64,000 bases of DNA from Bhargavaea changchunensis (lineage in GTDB: Bacteria; Bacillota; Bacilli; Bacillales_A; Planococcaceae). The DNA lies in contig NZ_JBHTCT010000003.1 in the NCBI RefSeq assembly GCF_042665595.1, forward strand, positions 62,001-126,000, given 5' to 3'. The first letter of the stretch is position 1. Every line of letters starts with the position of its first letter. Below the pieces are notes generated by a model that saw only the letters and a list, made by a program, of their open reading frames with translations, had not been told where the DNA came from and did not search any database. The position numbers were made by a program, and so were the translations under genes. Positions 34,147 to 43,195 of the stretch are shown in pieces.

Positions 34147-35424
34147 GTGAGTCAGGCCGATATGTATGTTTCACTCGACATCGGTTCCTCCTCCGTTAAA
34201 GTGCTGATCGGGGAAATGACGGATCGTTCGCTGCACGTAATCGGAGTCGGAAATGTAAAATCAGAAGGCATCCGGAAGGGTGCCATTGTAGATATAGATG
34301 CGACTGTCCAGTCCATCCGGAAGGCAGTTGAACAGGCCGAGCGGATGATCGGAATGTCGATCCGGGAGGTCGTGCTGGGAATCCCGGCCAATCAGGTCAT
34401 GCTTCAGCAGGTGAAGGGCGTCGTGGCGGTGAACAGCGAAAACCGCGAAATTACGGACGATGATCTTGACCGGGTCATGAGATCCGCGGAAGTGATGATT
34501 CCGGCGGAGCGGGAGCTCATCAACATCATCCCGCAGCAGTTCATCGTCGATGACCTCGATGAAATCAAGGATCCGCGCGGCATGATCGGTGTGCGCTTGG
34601 AGATGGATGCAACGCTTGTGACGACGTCGCGCACGCTGCTTCACAATATCCTCCGCTGTGTCGAGAGGGCAGGCCTCCAGATTCGGGAAATTTACCTGCA
34701 GCCGCTTGCTGCAGGGTACTTCGCCCTATCGGAGGATGAGAAAAGCCACGGGACCGCCTATGTCGATATCGGCGGCGGTTCGACGACGGTCGCCGTATTC
34801 GGTGACGGCCGCCTGATATCGGCGGGCGTCATTCCTGTGGGCGGCGACCATGTGACGAAAGACCTGTCGATCGTTCTGAAAACGACGACAGAACAGGCGG
34901 AACAGATCAAGCACCAGTACGGGCACGCATATTACGATGATGCTTCCGAGGATGAACTGTTCGAGGTGCCTGTTGCGGGCATGGAAACGAAAGACCAATA
35001 CAGCCAGAAGTATATCTCGGAAATCATAGGCGTCCGCCTTGAAGAATTGTTCGAGATGGTACTGGACGAGCTGTACCGGATGAATGTCCGGGATCTGCCT
35101 GGCGGGATTGTCCTCACAGGCGGTACTGCCAAGCTTGAAGGTCTTCCGCAACTTGCAAGGGAAGTTTTGCAGACCCGTGTGCGGACCTATGTGCCGGAAT
35201 TCATCGGCGTCCGCGAGCCGAAGTACTCATCTGCGGTCGGCCTCATCCGCTATGCCCGCATGGAAGACGAATTCTTCGGCCAGCGCGGGGAATCCCCGTT
35301 TGGCGAAGCGATGGAGGCGGCAGCCACGGCTCCTGCGAAAAAGAAAAAAGAACCACGGGAAAAGGACGGCCAGGACAAGGTCGTCAACCGTATGAAAAGA
35401 ATCTTTGATAAGTTCTTTGATTGA
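34147..35424 (+). CDS. ftsA: Cell division protein FtsA
   Basis: A 425-residue actin-fold ATPase tethering FtsZ to the membrane. VSLDIGSSSVKVLIGE is the phosphate-1 motif; AYVDIGGGSTTVAVF and GGIVLTGGTAKLEG are the phosphate-2 and adenosine motifs. The basic KNRMKRIFDKFFD-like C-terminus is the amphipathic membrane-targeting helix. The GTG at 34147 is eight bases after AAGGAGG; a GTG at 34138 lies inside that site. Followed by ftsZ after 36 bases. Confidence 0.96.
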   Translation: MSQADMYVSLDIGSSSVKVLIGEMTDRSLHVIGVGNVKSEGIRKGAIVDIDATVQSIRKAVEQAERMIGMSIREVVLGIPANQVMLQQVKGVVAVNSENREITDDDLDRVMRSAEVMIPAERELINIIPQQFIVDDLDEIKDPRGMIGVRLEMDATLVTTSRTLLHNILRCVERAGLQIREIYLQPLAAGYFALSEDEKSHGTAYVDIGGGSTTVAVFGDGRLISAGVIPVGGDHVTKDLSIVLKTTTEQAEQIKHQYGHAYYDDASEDELFEVPVAGMETKDQYSQKYISEIIGVRLEELFEMVLDELYRMNVRDLPGGIVLTGGTAKLEGLPQLAREVLQTRVRTYVPEFIGVREPKYSSAVGLIRYARMEDEFFGQRGESPFGEAMEAAATAPAKKKKEPREKDGQDKVVNRMKRIFDKFFD

Positions 35425-35460
35425 CCGGAAGTCACCCGTACATCCATAGGAGGAGAAACC

Positions 35461-36642
35461 ATGCTGGAATTTGATACTAATATTGATGCGCTCGCCGTCA
35501 TCAAAGTCATCGGCGTAGGCGGCGGCGGCAATAACGCAGTAAACCGGATGATCGAACATGGCGTTCAGGGCGTGGAATTCATCGCAGTCAATACCGATGC
35601 CCAGGCTCTCAAGCTGTCCAAAGCCGAAGTGACGCTCCAGATCGGCGAAAAGCTGACACGGGGACTCGGTGCCGGCGCAAACCCCGAAGTGGGGAAGAAA
35701 GCGGCTGAAGAAAGCAAAGAACAGATCGAGGAAGCACTTCGCGGAGCGGATATGGTGTTCGTCACTGCAGGAATGGGCGGCGGCACCGGGACAGGTGCTG
35801 CGCCTGTCATCGCCCAGGTGGCCAAGGACCTCGGTGCACTGACTGTCGGTGTTGTTACCCGCCCATTCACATTCGAAGGCCGCAAACGTTCCACACAGGC
35901 GATCGGCGGCATTGCTGCCATGAAGGAATCGGTCGATACACTGATTGTCATCCCGAACGACCGCCTGCTCGAGATTGTCGACAAGAACACGCCAATGCTT
36001 GAGGCATTCCGTGAGGCCGACAATGTTCTGAGGCAGGGTGTTTCGGGCATTTCCGACCTGATCGCTGTTCCTGGCCTCATCAACCTCGACTTCGCAGACG
36101 TGAAGACGATCATGCAGAACAAAGGCTCCGCATTGATGGGGATCGGTGTCTCTTCAGGCGAGAACCGGGCATCAGAGGCTGCCAAAAAGGCCATCTCAAG
36201 CCCGCTGCTCGAAACTTCGATAGACGGCGCCAAGGGTGTCCTGATGAACATCACAGGCGGATCGAACCTCAGCCTGTTTGAAGTGCAGGAAGCTGCCGAT
36301 ATCGTTGCCAGCGCTTCCGACGAAGAGGTCAATATGATTTTCGGTTCGGTGATCAACGACAATCTGAAGGACGAGATCGTCGTTACGGTCATCGCTACAG
36401 GCTTTACAGAAGAGCAGCTGACCCAGCGCAACACGCGGGGCGGAGGCTTCAGTGCGGGACGTGTACAGCAGCCTGTCCGTCAGGAACGTCCTCAGCAGCC
36501 GGCTCCTTCCCGTAACGATTATCGTGACCGTGACGACCAGGGCGGTCACTTCCAGCAGGAAGCGCCGCAGCGTCAGAGCCAGCAGCACCAGGAAGATACC
36601 CTGGATGTTCCGACATTCCTGCGCAACCGCAGAAGAAGATAA
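35461..36642 (+). CDS. ftsZ: Cell division protein FtsZ
   Basis: A 393-residue tubulin-like GTPase forming the division ring. GVGGGGNNAVNRM, the tubulin signature GGGTGTGAAP and the T7-loop region NLDFADVKTIM are present. A Gln/Arg-rich linker (about 318-375) leads to the conserved C-terminal peptide DVPTFLRNR that binds FtsA, SepF and others. AGGAGGAG precedes the ATG. A terminator follows the gene. Confidence 0.98.
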   Translation: MLEFDTNIDALAVIKVIGVGGGGNNAVNRMIEHGVQGVEFIAVNTDAQALKLSKAEVTLQIGEKLTRGLGAGANPEVGKKAAEESKEQIEEALRGADMVFVTAGMGGGTGTGAAPVIAQVAKDLGALTVGVVTRPFTFEGRKRSTQAIGGIAAMKESVDTLIVIPNDRLLEIVDKNTPMLEAFREADNVLRQGVSGISDLIAVPGLINLDFADVKTIMQNKGSALMGIGVSSGENRASEAAKKAISSPLLETSIDGAKGVLMNITGGSNLSLFEVQEAADIVASASDEEVNMIFGSVINDNLKDEIVVTVIATGFTEEQLTQRNTRGGGFSAGRVQQPVRQERPQQPAPSRNDYRDRDDQGGHFQQEAPQRQSQQHQEDTLDVPTFLRNRRRR

Positions 36643-36662
36643 TATAGAATCCGACAATGTTC

Positions 36663-36700
36663 AACAGCCCTTTCCGTAATAAAACGGAAAGGGCTTTTTG
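36663..36700 (+). terminator. Terminator after ftsZ
   Basis: AGCCCTTTCCGT and complement around AATAAA, then five T. Confidence 0.92.
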
Positions 36701-36846
36701 CATGGTTCTGAAATCATTGCTGCCTTAAGCGAGGAGATGCCCCTTATCCTGTCGGCTCCTGTCCGAATTTTCAGGGCTGCCTGTACCGGATTCCGACAGA
36801 GCCTGCAGACTAGGCGTGATACGGTATGGACAAGGGAGGGGGAGCC

Positions 36847-37707
36847 ATGTACGGAGAAGTGGCAATTGCGGTAAACTCGGCATTCAATTATCTCATTCTT
36901 TCATTCGCGGACAAGGTTTGCCGGCGGCCTGCCGGCAAGTGGAGGCTGCTGGCTGCGGCGGTCGCGGGGGCGCTTCCGGTGGTTTTATTCGGGGGGGCTG
37001 CCGTCCCGACGGCAGCAGCTTTCCTGGCGATGATCATGATCGCCTTCGGACTGCATCGGAATTCGGCGCTGAAGGGAGCAGGGGCGACGCTGACGGCAGC
37101 CCTATTCGCCGGCGGCCTTCTGAATGTGGTAAATCCGTCTGAGTTTGGGATGGGCGGCACAGCAGCCATATTCACATCCTGCCTGTTTGCCTCGGGAGGT
37201 CTTCATATGCTCGCTGTCAGATGGCGAGGTGCCGAAGAAGATTCTGCCGCGGCGGGCTACCGGGTCGATACCGAGCTCGAATTATTCGGCAGCAAAATTC
37301 CGATTTCGGCGTTTGCCGATTCCGGCAATGCCTGCTCGGAACCCCTATCCGGTGCTCCGGTCCATTTTATTGCTTACAGGTCTGTAAAAGAACAGTTGCC
37401 AGAAGAAATCCGAAGAGCCCTGGAAAACCTGCCGAAAGAAGGCATTCCTGATCTGGCTGTTTTTCCGCCCGAGGTCAGGGTCCAGATTCGCCCGATCCGG
37501 CTCAGGACCGTCGGCGGAAGCGCCTGGGCAGTCGGATTCAGGGCAGGCAAATGGACCGTGGACAATACGGAAGATGCCAGGATTGGGGGATACTTCGTCC
37601 TTACCGAGAATGATGCCGAATATCCGCTTGGCGCAGATGCCATCCTCCACCGCTCCTCCCTCATTCATCTTAAGGAAAGGGGATCGACAGATGCTGACAG
37701 GTCTTAA
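36847..37707 (+). CDS. spoIIGA: Sigma-E processing peptidase SpoIIGA
   Basis: A 286-residue protein with five hydrophobic helices in the first 125 residues and a soluble aspartic protease domain after that. AFADSGN contains the catalytic Asp in the DSGN context known for SpoIIGA. It cleaves pro-sigma-E in the mother cell membrane after a forespore signal. The sequence is divergent from B. subtilis but the domain plan and place before sigE fit. ATG 36847 follows GGGAGGGGGAG. It overlaps sigE by 17 bases. The bpr gene present before it in B. subtilis is absent. Confidence 0.88.
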   Translation: MYGEVAIAVNSAFNYLILSFADKVCRRPAGKWRLLAAAVAGALPVVLFGGAAVPTAAAFLAMIMIAFGLHRNSALKGAGATLTAALFAGGLLNVVNPSEFGMGGTAAIFTSCLFASGGLHMLAVRWRGAEEDSAAAGYRVDTELELFGSKIPISAFADSGNACSEPLSGAPVHFIAYRSVKEQLPEEIRRALENLPKEGIPDLAVFPPEVRVQIRPIRLRTVGGSAWAVGFRAGKWTVDNTEDARIGGYFVLTENDAEYPLGADAILHRSSLIHLKERGSTDADRS

Positions 37708-38398
37708 AAAATGGATTGCGGTGCTCCTTCAGACCATCAAGAAAGACGGGACATACTATATTGGGGGCCACGAATCACTTCCGGTCCCGCTCACCAAGGA
37801 AGAGGAAGAAGAAACGCTTCGAAGATTCATGGAAGGAGACCGGGAGGCCCGGGACCGTCTGATCGAGAAGAACCTGAGACTCGTCGTATACATCGCCCGC
37901 CGATTCGAAAACACGAACACGCATATCGAAGATCTGATCAGCATCGGCGCCATCGGGCTGATCAAGGCCATCGAAACCTTTGACACAGAAAAGAAAATCA
38001 AGCTCGCCACTTATGCATCCCGCTGTATCGAAAACGAAATCCTCATGCATCTCAGAAAGACCAGCCGCATGAAATCGGAAGTATCGTTCGACGAGCCGCT
38101 GAATTCGGATGCTGATGGCAATGAGCTGCTCCTCTCCGATATCCTCGGGACGGATGAGGACATCATCACCGATGACGTAGAACGGAAAATCGAACGCCAG
38201 CACGTTGTCGAGGCGATATCTAGGTTAAATGACCGGGAGCGCTATATCATGGAATGCCGATTCGCTCTTGGCGGCAAAGAAGAGATGACCCAGAAGGAAG
38301 TCGCGGACCACCTGGGGATTTCCCAATCCTATATATCAAGGCTTGAGAAGAAAATTATCAGTGATTTGAGAGGGCTGCTGAACCATCCGGTGAGCTGA
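37691..38398 (+). CDS. sigE: RNA polymerase sporulation sigma factor E
   Basis: A 235-residue sigma-70 family factor. A pro-sequence of about 21 residues precedes YYIGG, the usual processing region; in B. subtilis it is about 26. Region 2 (ENLRLVVYIARRFENT-like, with DLISIGAIGLIKA) and region 4 (TQKEVADHLGISQSYISRLEK) are well kept. It drives mother cell transcription early in sporulation. ATG 37691 lies in the end of spoIIGA after AAAGGGG. Confidence 0.95.
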   Translation: MLTGLKKWIAVLLQTIKKDGTYYIGGHESLPVPLTKEEEEETLRRFMEGDREARDRLIEKNLRLVVYIARRFENTNTHIEDLISIGAIGLIKAIETFDTEKKIKLATYASRCIENEILMHLRKTSRMKSEVSFDEPLNSDADGNELLLSDILGTDEDIITDDVERKIERQHVVEAISRLNDRERYIMECRFALGGKEEMTQKEVADHLGISQSYISRLEKKIISDLRGLLNHPVS

Positions 38399-38495
38399 TG
38401 GATGAAATTGGCGAGGGTCATCGGGGAATAGGAGACCGGCCTCCGGACAGACTGTAGGGAAACAGAGAAAAGTCAAATGTCCGGAGGATGATGAG

Positions 38496-39302
38496 ATGTC
38501 CAACATGAAAGTGGAGATTTGCGGAATCGACACATCAAAGCTCCCTCTCCTGTCCCATGAAGACATGCGTGAAACATTCAAACGGATGCAGGCAGGTGAC
38601 CAGTCTGCCAAAGATGATCTGGTCATCTGTAATCTCCGGCTCGTTCTGAGCATCGTACAACGGTTCGCCTACAGGGGGGAGCAGGCAGATGATCTGTTCC
38701 AGGTAGGCTGCATCGGACTTCTGAAATCCATTGATAACTTTGATCTTAAGCATAATGTGCGTTTTTCTACCTATGCCGTACCGATGATCATCGGTGAGAT
38801 CCGAAGACACCTCCGGGACCATCATCCGGTCCGGGTGTCACGTTCGCTCCGGGATATCGCCTACAAGGCGATGAAGGCAAAAGAGCAGTTTGTCCACGAG
38901 CAGCTGAAGGAGCCTACTCTTGATGACCTCTCGAAGATGACAGATATTCCGTCTGAGGATATCCTGTTTGCACTGGATGCCATCCAGGACCCGCTGTCAC
39001 TGCATGAACCGATCCACCATGACGGTGGAGATCCCGTGACCATGATGGACCAGCTGCAAGACACACTTGTTAATGAAGACCGCTGGCTGAACTACGTCTC
39101 GGTCAAGGAGACGGTCAGCAAAATGGACGCCCGGCAGCAGAAGATATTGTCCAAGCGCTTCTACTACGGAGAGACCCAGACGGAGATCGCACGGGAACTC
39201 GGAATTTCACAGGCTCAGATTTCCAGGCTGGAGAAGCATGCCATCGGGATCATCCGGGAGACTCTTGACCAGGAAAAAGACAAAGAAAAGAAAAAGCGGT
39301 AG
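38496..39302 (+). CDS. sigG: RNA polymerase sporulation sigma factor G
   Basis: A 268-residue sigma factor starting with the KVEICGIDTSKLP segment that is diagnostic of sigma G. Region 2 has DDLFQVGCIGLLKSIDNFDL, region 3 RVSRSLRDIAYKA, and region 4 TEIARELGISQAQISRLEK. It controls late forespore genes. A GGAGGATGATGAG site precedes the ATG. The KDKEKKKR tail is slightly longer than in B. subtilis. Closed by a terminator. Confidence 0.96.
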   Translation: MSNMKVEICGIDTSKLPLLSHEDMRETFKRMQAGDQSAKDDLVICNLRLVLSIVQRFAYRGEQADDLFQVGCIGLLKSIDNFDLKHNVRFSTYAVPMIIGEIRRHLRDHHPVRVSRSLRDIAYKAMKAKEQFVHEQLKEPTLDDLSKMTDIPSEDILFALDAIQDPLSLHEPIHHDGGDPVTMMDQLQDTLVNEDRWLNYVSVKETVSKMDARQQKILSKRFYYGETQTEIARELGISQAQISRLEKHAIGIIRETLDQEKDKEKKKR

Positions 39303-39318
39303 CTATACGGCCATTCCA

Positions 39319-39364
39319 GAAAACCCCGGTTTTGTTCAGTATGGACGGAACCGGGGTTTTTATA
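39319..39364 (+). terminator. Terminator after sigG
   Basis: AAAACCCCGGTT and AACCGGGGTTTT in a long imperfect hairpin followed by T-rich sequence. Confidence 0.85.
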
Positions 39365-39502
39365 TTTTATATAACGGTTTTTGTCTCGGTGCCGGACGTA
39401 ATTTTATCTTTTCCCGGGAAATGGGGAGCCGGTCATAAGACATGATGGGCAAGGGCTCTTTTCCAGGAGTGTCCGGCATAAGATGTACGGGAGGGGTCCG
39501 TT

Positions 39503-39742
39503 TTGAAATTTTCTGATCTGCAGAAAAAAGAGTTCATCGAGGCCGGAAGAGGCCGTCAGCTCGGCTATGCGGTCGATGCGACGATTTCCACGGATGACGG
39601 GACGATCGAATATTTTCATGTTGGCGGAATGGAGAAGATGCGACTTTTCGGAAACTCTGAAGCACCCGTGAAAATTCCGCTCCGCCGGGTGATGGTCATC
39701 GGCAAGGATGTTGTCCTCGTTGATGATGCGGCCAAAGAATAG
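39503..39742 (+). CDS. ylmC: YlmC/YmxH family PRC-barrel sporulation protein
   Basis: A 79-residue protein with a PRC-barrel fold; FSDLQKKEFIEAGRGRQLGY and the IPLRRVMVIGKDVVLVD end are typical of YlmC/YmxH. Start is a TTG five bases after GGGAGGGG; no ATG fits. The role in sporulation is poorly known. In B. subtilis ylmD follows; here ylmE comes next. Confidence 0.88.
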   Translation: MKFSDLQKKEFIEAGRGRQLGYAVDATISTDDGTIEYFHVGGMEKMRLFGNSEAPVKIPLRRVMVIGKDVVLVDDAAKE

Positions 39743-39756
39743 GGATGTAGAAGTCA

Positions 39757-39785
39757 TTGAAAAAGCGCACACGCCTTGTTACAAT
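39757..39785 (+). promoter_or_regulatory. Sigma-A-type promoter for the ylmE-sepF genes
   Basis: TTGAAA at 39757-39762, a 17-base spacer and TACAAT at 39780-39785, 22 bases before ylmE. Confidence 0.7.
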
Positions 39786-39807
39786 GAATAAAGCATCGTA
39801 GAGAAAA

Positions 39808-40512
39808 GTGGGAATTGAATTGTCTACTGTAGCAGAACGTTTGAATGATATACAACAACAGATCACGGATGCGTGCAGGCGTGCAGCGAGAAACCCGGAA
39901 GAAGTCACAATTGTTGCGGTGACAAAGTCGGTCGGTCCGGAGCGGGCCCGGGAAGTCATTGATTCCGGGATCCGGCACTTGGGCGAGAACCGGTTAGAAG
40001 GCCTCGATCAGAAACAGCCTGAAATCGGTCCCGATGCCCGATGGCATTTCATCGGTTCTCTACAGAGCCGGAAGGTCAGGGAAGTCATCGGCCGGATCGA
40101 CTTTCTTCATTCCCTGGACCGTGGAAGCCTGGCAAAGGAAATTCAGAAGCGGGCAGAACGCCCGGTCGACTGCTTTGTCCAGGTGAATGTTTCGGGTGAA
40201 ACTTCCAAATCCGGACTAGGTCCGGATGAAGTGGGTGATTTCGTCCGGATGCTTGGTGCCTATGATAAAATCCGTGTTGTCGGTCTGATGACAATGGCAC
40301 CAAACACGGAGGACGAAGAAGTTATCCGCAGCACATTCCGCGGGCTCCGGGAATTGCGCGATGAAATCTCAGCGCTCAAGCTTCCGCATGCGCCATGCAC
40401 CGAACTATCGATGGGCATGTCAAACGATTTCGGCATAGCGGTAGAGGAAGGGGCGACATTCGTCCGGATCGGCACCGCAATTGTCGGCTATGAAAGCGGG
40501 GAACGCTCATGA
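39808..40512 (+). CDS. ylmE: YggS family pyridoxal phosphate homeostasis protein
   Basis: A 234-residue PLP-binding barrel protein. VAVTKSVGPERAREVIDSG includes the PLP lysine; HFIGSLQSRK, VNVSGETSKSGL and ELSMGMSNDF are conserved in the YggS family, which keeps PLP and amino acid pools in balance. Start is uncertain: GTG 39808 or TTG 39820, both with weak sites. It overlaps sepF by four bases. Confidence 0.92.
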   Translation: MGIELSTVAERLNDIQQQITDACRRAARNPEEVTIVAVTKSVGPERAREVIDSGIRHLGENRLEGLDQKQPEIGPDARWHFIGSLQSRKVREVIGRIDFLHSLDRGSLAKEIQKRAERPVDCFVQVNVSGETSKSGLGPDEVGDFVRMLGAYDKIRVVGLMTMAPNTEDEEVIRSTFRGLRELRDEISALKLPHAPCTELSMGMSNDFGIAVEEGATFVRIGTAIVGYESGERS

Positions 40513-40985
40513 GCTTCAAGGACAAGTTCAAGAACTTCTTCTATCTTGAGGAGGAAGAGGAAATGCAGGAAAATAGACAGCCGGCTCCCGCACAGCCGCC
40601 GCGTCAGGAACCGCCTCGCCAGGCAGATCAGGATTGGCGGCAGAAAGAGCGCCGCAAGCCGGCACCGGCACGTCCGCAGGAAGGCCCGAATGTGGTGAGC
40701 CTGCAGAGCATCAAGAAATCCTCCAAAATGATCCTCTCAGAGCCCCGTGTTTACGCGGAAGCGCAGGATATCGCGGAGCACCTGAAAAACAAGCGCACGG
40801 TTGTCGTCAATCTGCAGCGCATCGATCATGGATCGGGCACGAGGATCATCGATTTCCTGAGCGGCACGGTTTACGCACTTGGAGGGGATATCACCCGCGT
40901 CGGGCACGACATCTTCCTCTGTGTTCCGGATAACGTGGAATTGTCCGGGGAGATTTCCGAGTATCTGTACGACGAATTTGAATGA
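40509..40985 (+). CDS. sepF: Cell division protein SepF
   Basis: A 158-residue protein with an N-terminal amphipathic membrane helix (MSFKDKFKNFFYLEE), a Pro/Gln-rich linker (20-60) and the SepF core, where VVVNLQRIDHGSGTRIIDFLSGTVYALGG-type sequence forms the dimer and FtsZ-binding surface. SepF polymerises into arcs that bind FtsZ and the membrane. The start overlaps ylmE. Confidence 0.95.
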   Translation: MSFKDKFKNFFYLEEEEEMQENRQPAPAQPPRQEPPRQADQDWRQKERRKPAPARPQEGPNVVSLQSIKKSSKMILSEPRVYAEAQDIAEHLKNKRTVVVNLQRIDHGSGTRIIDFLSGTVYALGGDITRVGHDIFLCVPDNVELSGEISEYLYDEFE

Positions 40986-41004
40986 TGGGATGAGATAAAG
41001 TCTT

Positions 41005-41268
41005 ATGTGGGCACTGTTCAATCTACTGGCCAACGCAGCGCAAATTTATTCGATCCTGCTGGTCATCTACGTACTCATGTCCTGGGTTCCGAGCACGAGG
41101 GAAACTTCCATCGGCCGGCTGCTCGCCAAAATCTGCGAACCTTACCTGGATATATTCCGGAAGATCATCCCGCCGATCGGCATGATTGATATTTCGCCGA
41201 TTGTCGCGCTGATTGCATTGAACCTGATTGTGAAGGGCCTATTCAATGTCTTTATGTGGATAGCGTAA
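41005..41268 (+). CDS. ylmG: YggT family membrane protein
   Basis: An 87-residue protein with two hydrophobic helices (about 8-26 and 62-84) and the conserved loop CEPYLDIFRKIIPPIGMIDISPI. YggT/YlmG proteins are linked to division and membrane organisation, without a settled biochemical function. Placed between sepF and ylmH as in B. subtilis. Confidence 0.92.
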   Translation: MWALFNLLANAAQIYSILLVIYVLMSWVPSTRETSIGRLLAKICEPYLDIFRKIIPPIGMIDISPIVALIALNLIVKGLFNVFMWIA

Positions 41269-41308
41269 AGGTCCCTGTCAAGAGCGAATCAGGCAGCAGT
41301 GATGCTGT

Positions 41309-41360
41309 GGCCTCCCCGGATCCCGAACCGCCATGCGGAGGGAGTGGGGAGGCTTTTTTA
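41309..41360 (+). terminator. Terminator after ylmG
   Basis: GGCCTCCCC and GGGGAGGC around a long loop, then seven T. Confidence 0.75.
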
Positions 41361-41440
41361 AATAACACGCGTCCGCCTTCTGCCGCTGATATATGGCGGG
41401 CCGCGTCTGCGAAAGTTCAACCGGAAGGATGACGGAGGCA

Positions 41441-42217
41441 ATGAATGAGATCTATCAGCATTTCAGAAAAGATGAACAGCCGTTCATCGAGCGGGTGAAC
41501 GGTTGGGCGACAGAAGCGGAAGACCGATATGCCCCGAAACTGACCGGTTTTCTCGATCCGAGACAGAGGTACATCGTACGGGCAGTGGCCGGATCGGAGG
41601 ACCTGGTCATTACGGAGACTGGCGGGCTTCCGGAAGCGGAACGGCAGCGGATGATCATTGCCCCTTCCTATTTCGAGGCGCAGCCGGAAGATTATGAGAT
41701 TGCGGTAATGGAAATCCGCTACCCGTCCAAGTTCATCGAGCTCGGACATCGGGATGTGCTCGGTTCCCTCACCGGGCTCGGCATCGACAGGGCCAGGTTC
41801 GGGGATATCCGGACCGGTGATGGCGTCATTCAGTTTTCTGCCGACCGGTCACTTGCAGATTACCTGTCTGCCAATCTTCAGTCGGTGGGGAAGGCCAAGG
41901 TTCGTGTTTCGGAAGTGGGTCATCCGGAATCACTGCTGCCGCTGACCGAGCGATATGAGGAAGAGTCGATCACCGTCACATCCCTGAGGCTGGATACCGT
42001 CCTTGCCGGTGCATTGAATCTTTCAAGGCAGAAAGCCGCTTCATTGATCCAATCCGGACGGGTGAAAGTGAACCATGCCGTCCGGGAGTCGGTCTCATTT
42101 GAACTGTCAGATTCGGATCTTCTCTCGGTACGGGGCCATGGACGGATCCGGATTGAAGAGATCGGCGGCCGGACAAAAAAAGAGCGGATCCGCCTGATCA
42201 TCGGCATCCTGAAATGA
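41441..42217 (+). CDS. ylmH: S4-domain RNA-binding protein YlmH
   Basis: A 258-residue protein. MNEIYQHFRKDEQPFI opens the YlmH N-terminal domain and the S4 RNA-binding domain lies at about 180-240 (LDTVLAGALNLSRQKAASLIQSGRVKVNH). B. subtilis YlmH binds stalled large ribosomal subunits and adds to ribosome quality control beside RqcH, which is also in this window. The start at 41441 fits homologues, although its GGAGG is only two bases away; ATG 41429 is an alternative. Confidence 0.92.
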   Translation: MNEIYQHFRKDEQPFIERVNGWATEAEDRYAPKLTGFLDPRQRYIVRAVAGSEDLVITETGGLPEAERQRMIIAPSYFEAQPEDYEIAVMEIRYPSKFIELGHRDVLGSLTGLGIDRARFGDIRTGDGVIQFSADRSLADYLSANLQSVGKAKVRVSEVGHPESLLPLTERYEEESITVTSLRLDTVLAGALNLSRQKAASLIQSGRVKVNHAVRESVSFELSDSDLLSVRGHGRIRIEEIGGRTKKERIRLIIGILK

Positions 42218-42342
42218 TCGGTTGCAGATTTCGCCAGAAAGCCAGTGTTCCCGCCGAAATTTTCGGATTTGCCGTGTCACGGATGCCGGGTCCATGTATA
42301 ATAGTTCACAACGCAGTTTGAAAAAAGGGGAGATGCAACACA

Positions 42343-42852
42343 ATGGCATTGACACCGCTTGATATACATAACAAAGAATTCGGGCGCTCGTTCCGGGGCT
42401 ACGATGAAGACGAGGTCAACGAATTCCTCGAACAGATCATGAAAGACTACGAAGCCGTTCTCCAGAAAAACAAACAGCTTGAAGAACAGCTTGACTTGAC
42501 GACCGAACGGGTCACCCATTTCACAACCATTGAAAACACGCTGCAATCCTCGATCCTGATCGCCCAGGAGGCTGCAGAGGAAGTGCGCCGCAATTCCCAG
42601 AAGGAAGCGAAGCTCATCGTCAAAGAAGCCGAAAAGAACGGTGACCGCATTGTTAATGATGCACTGAACAAGGCGCGCAGGATTGCAGATGAGATTGAAG
42701 AGCTGAAAAAGCAGTCCAAGGTATTCCGAAACCGGTTCCGGATGTTGGCAGAGGCACAGCTGGAGATGATCAACACCGATGACTGGGATCTCCTGATGGA
42801 CTACGAAGTCGACACGGCCGGACTTGAAAAACTCGAGACCGAAGAGGAGTAA
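42343..42852 (+). CDS. divIVA: Septum site-determining protein DivIVA
   Basis: A 169-residue protein. MALTPLDIHNKEFGRSFRGYDEDEVNEF is the N-terminal membrane curvature-sensing domain and the rest is coiled-coil (about 30-140). DivIVA marks poles and septa. AAGGGGAG precedes the ATG and a TATAAT at 42297-42302 with a poor -35 box may be a promoter. Confidence 0.96.
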   Translation: MALTPLDIHNKEFGRSFRGYDEDEVNEFLEQIMKDYEAVLQKNKQLEEQLDLTTERVTHFTTIENTLQSSILIAQEAAEEVRRNSQKEAKLIVKEAEKNGDRIVNDALNKARRIADEIEELKKQSKVFRNRFRMLAEAQLEMINTDDWDLLMDYEVDTAGLEKLETEEE

Positions 42853-42858
42853 GCTTCC

Positions 42859-42887
42859 TTGACCGGCGGAGCCTGATTCATTATAAT
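42859..42887 (+). promoter_or_regulatory. Sigma-A promoter for ileS
   Basis: TTGACC at 42859-42864, a 17-base spacer and TATAAT at 42882-42887, directly before the T-box leader. Confidence 0.85.
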
Positions 42888-42904
42888 GACGACAAGCAAA
42901 CTGA

Positions 42905-43147
42905 ACGATCAAAAAAAAGGCGAAGACGGAGACAGTAGGGGCAGCGGATGCCAAAGCGAACCGGGGATGGTGTGAGCCCGGTGCAGAAGCCGCCTGCGAA
43001 AATCACTCCGGAGCCGGACCGCGGAACTGAGTACGCGGTCCCGTCACACCCCGTTACGGTGTCCGAGAGGCGGTGCGCATGCGTGCCGCAATGAGGGTGG
43101 TATCGCGGGCAGAAGCTCCGTCCCTTTTGGGGACGGGGCTTTTTTAT
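42905..43147 (+). promoter_or_regulatory. T-box riboswitch (isoleucine) controlling ileS
   Basis: The leader has a stem I with GATGGTGTGAGCC, a specifier codon ATC at 43001-43003 in AAAATCACTCC, the T-box core GAGGGTGGTATCGCGGG (43093-43109) whose TGGT pairs with the tRNA acceptor end, and a terminator (CCGTCCC and GGGACGG, then T run) at 43114-43147. Uncharged tRNA-Ile is expected to allow read-through. Confidence 0.93.
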
Positions 43148-43195
43148 TTGGACGGACGCCTGCTTTTGCAGGCTTCAATACGAGGAGGAATCAGC

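Noticed and set aside
43073..43195. In-frame upstream extension of ileS
   Set aside because: This stretch is the T-box antiterminator and terminator, not coding sequence.
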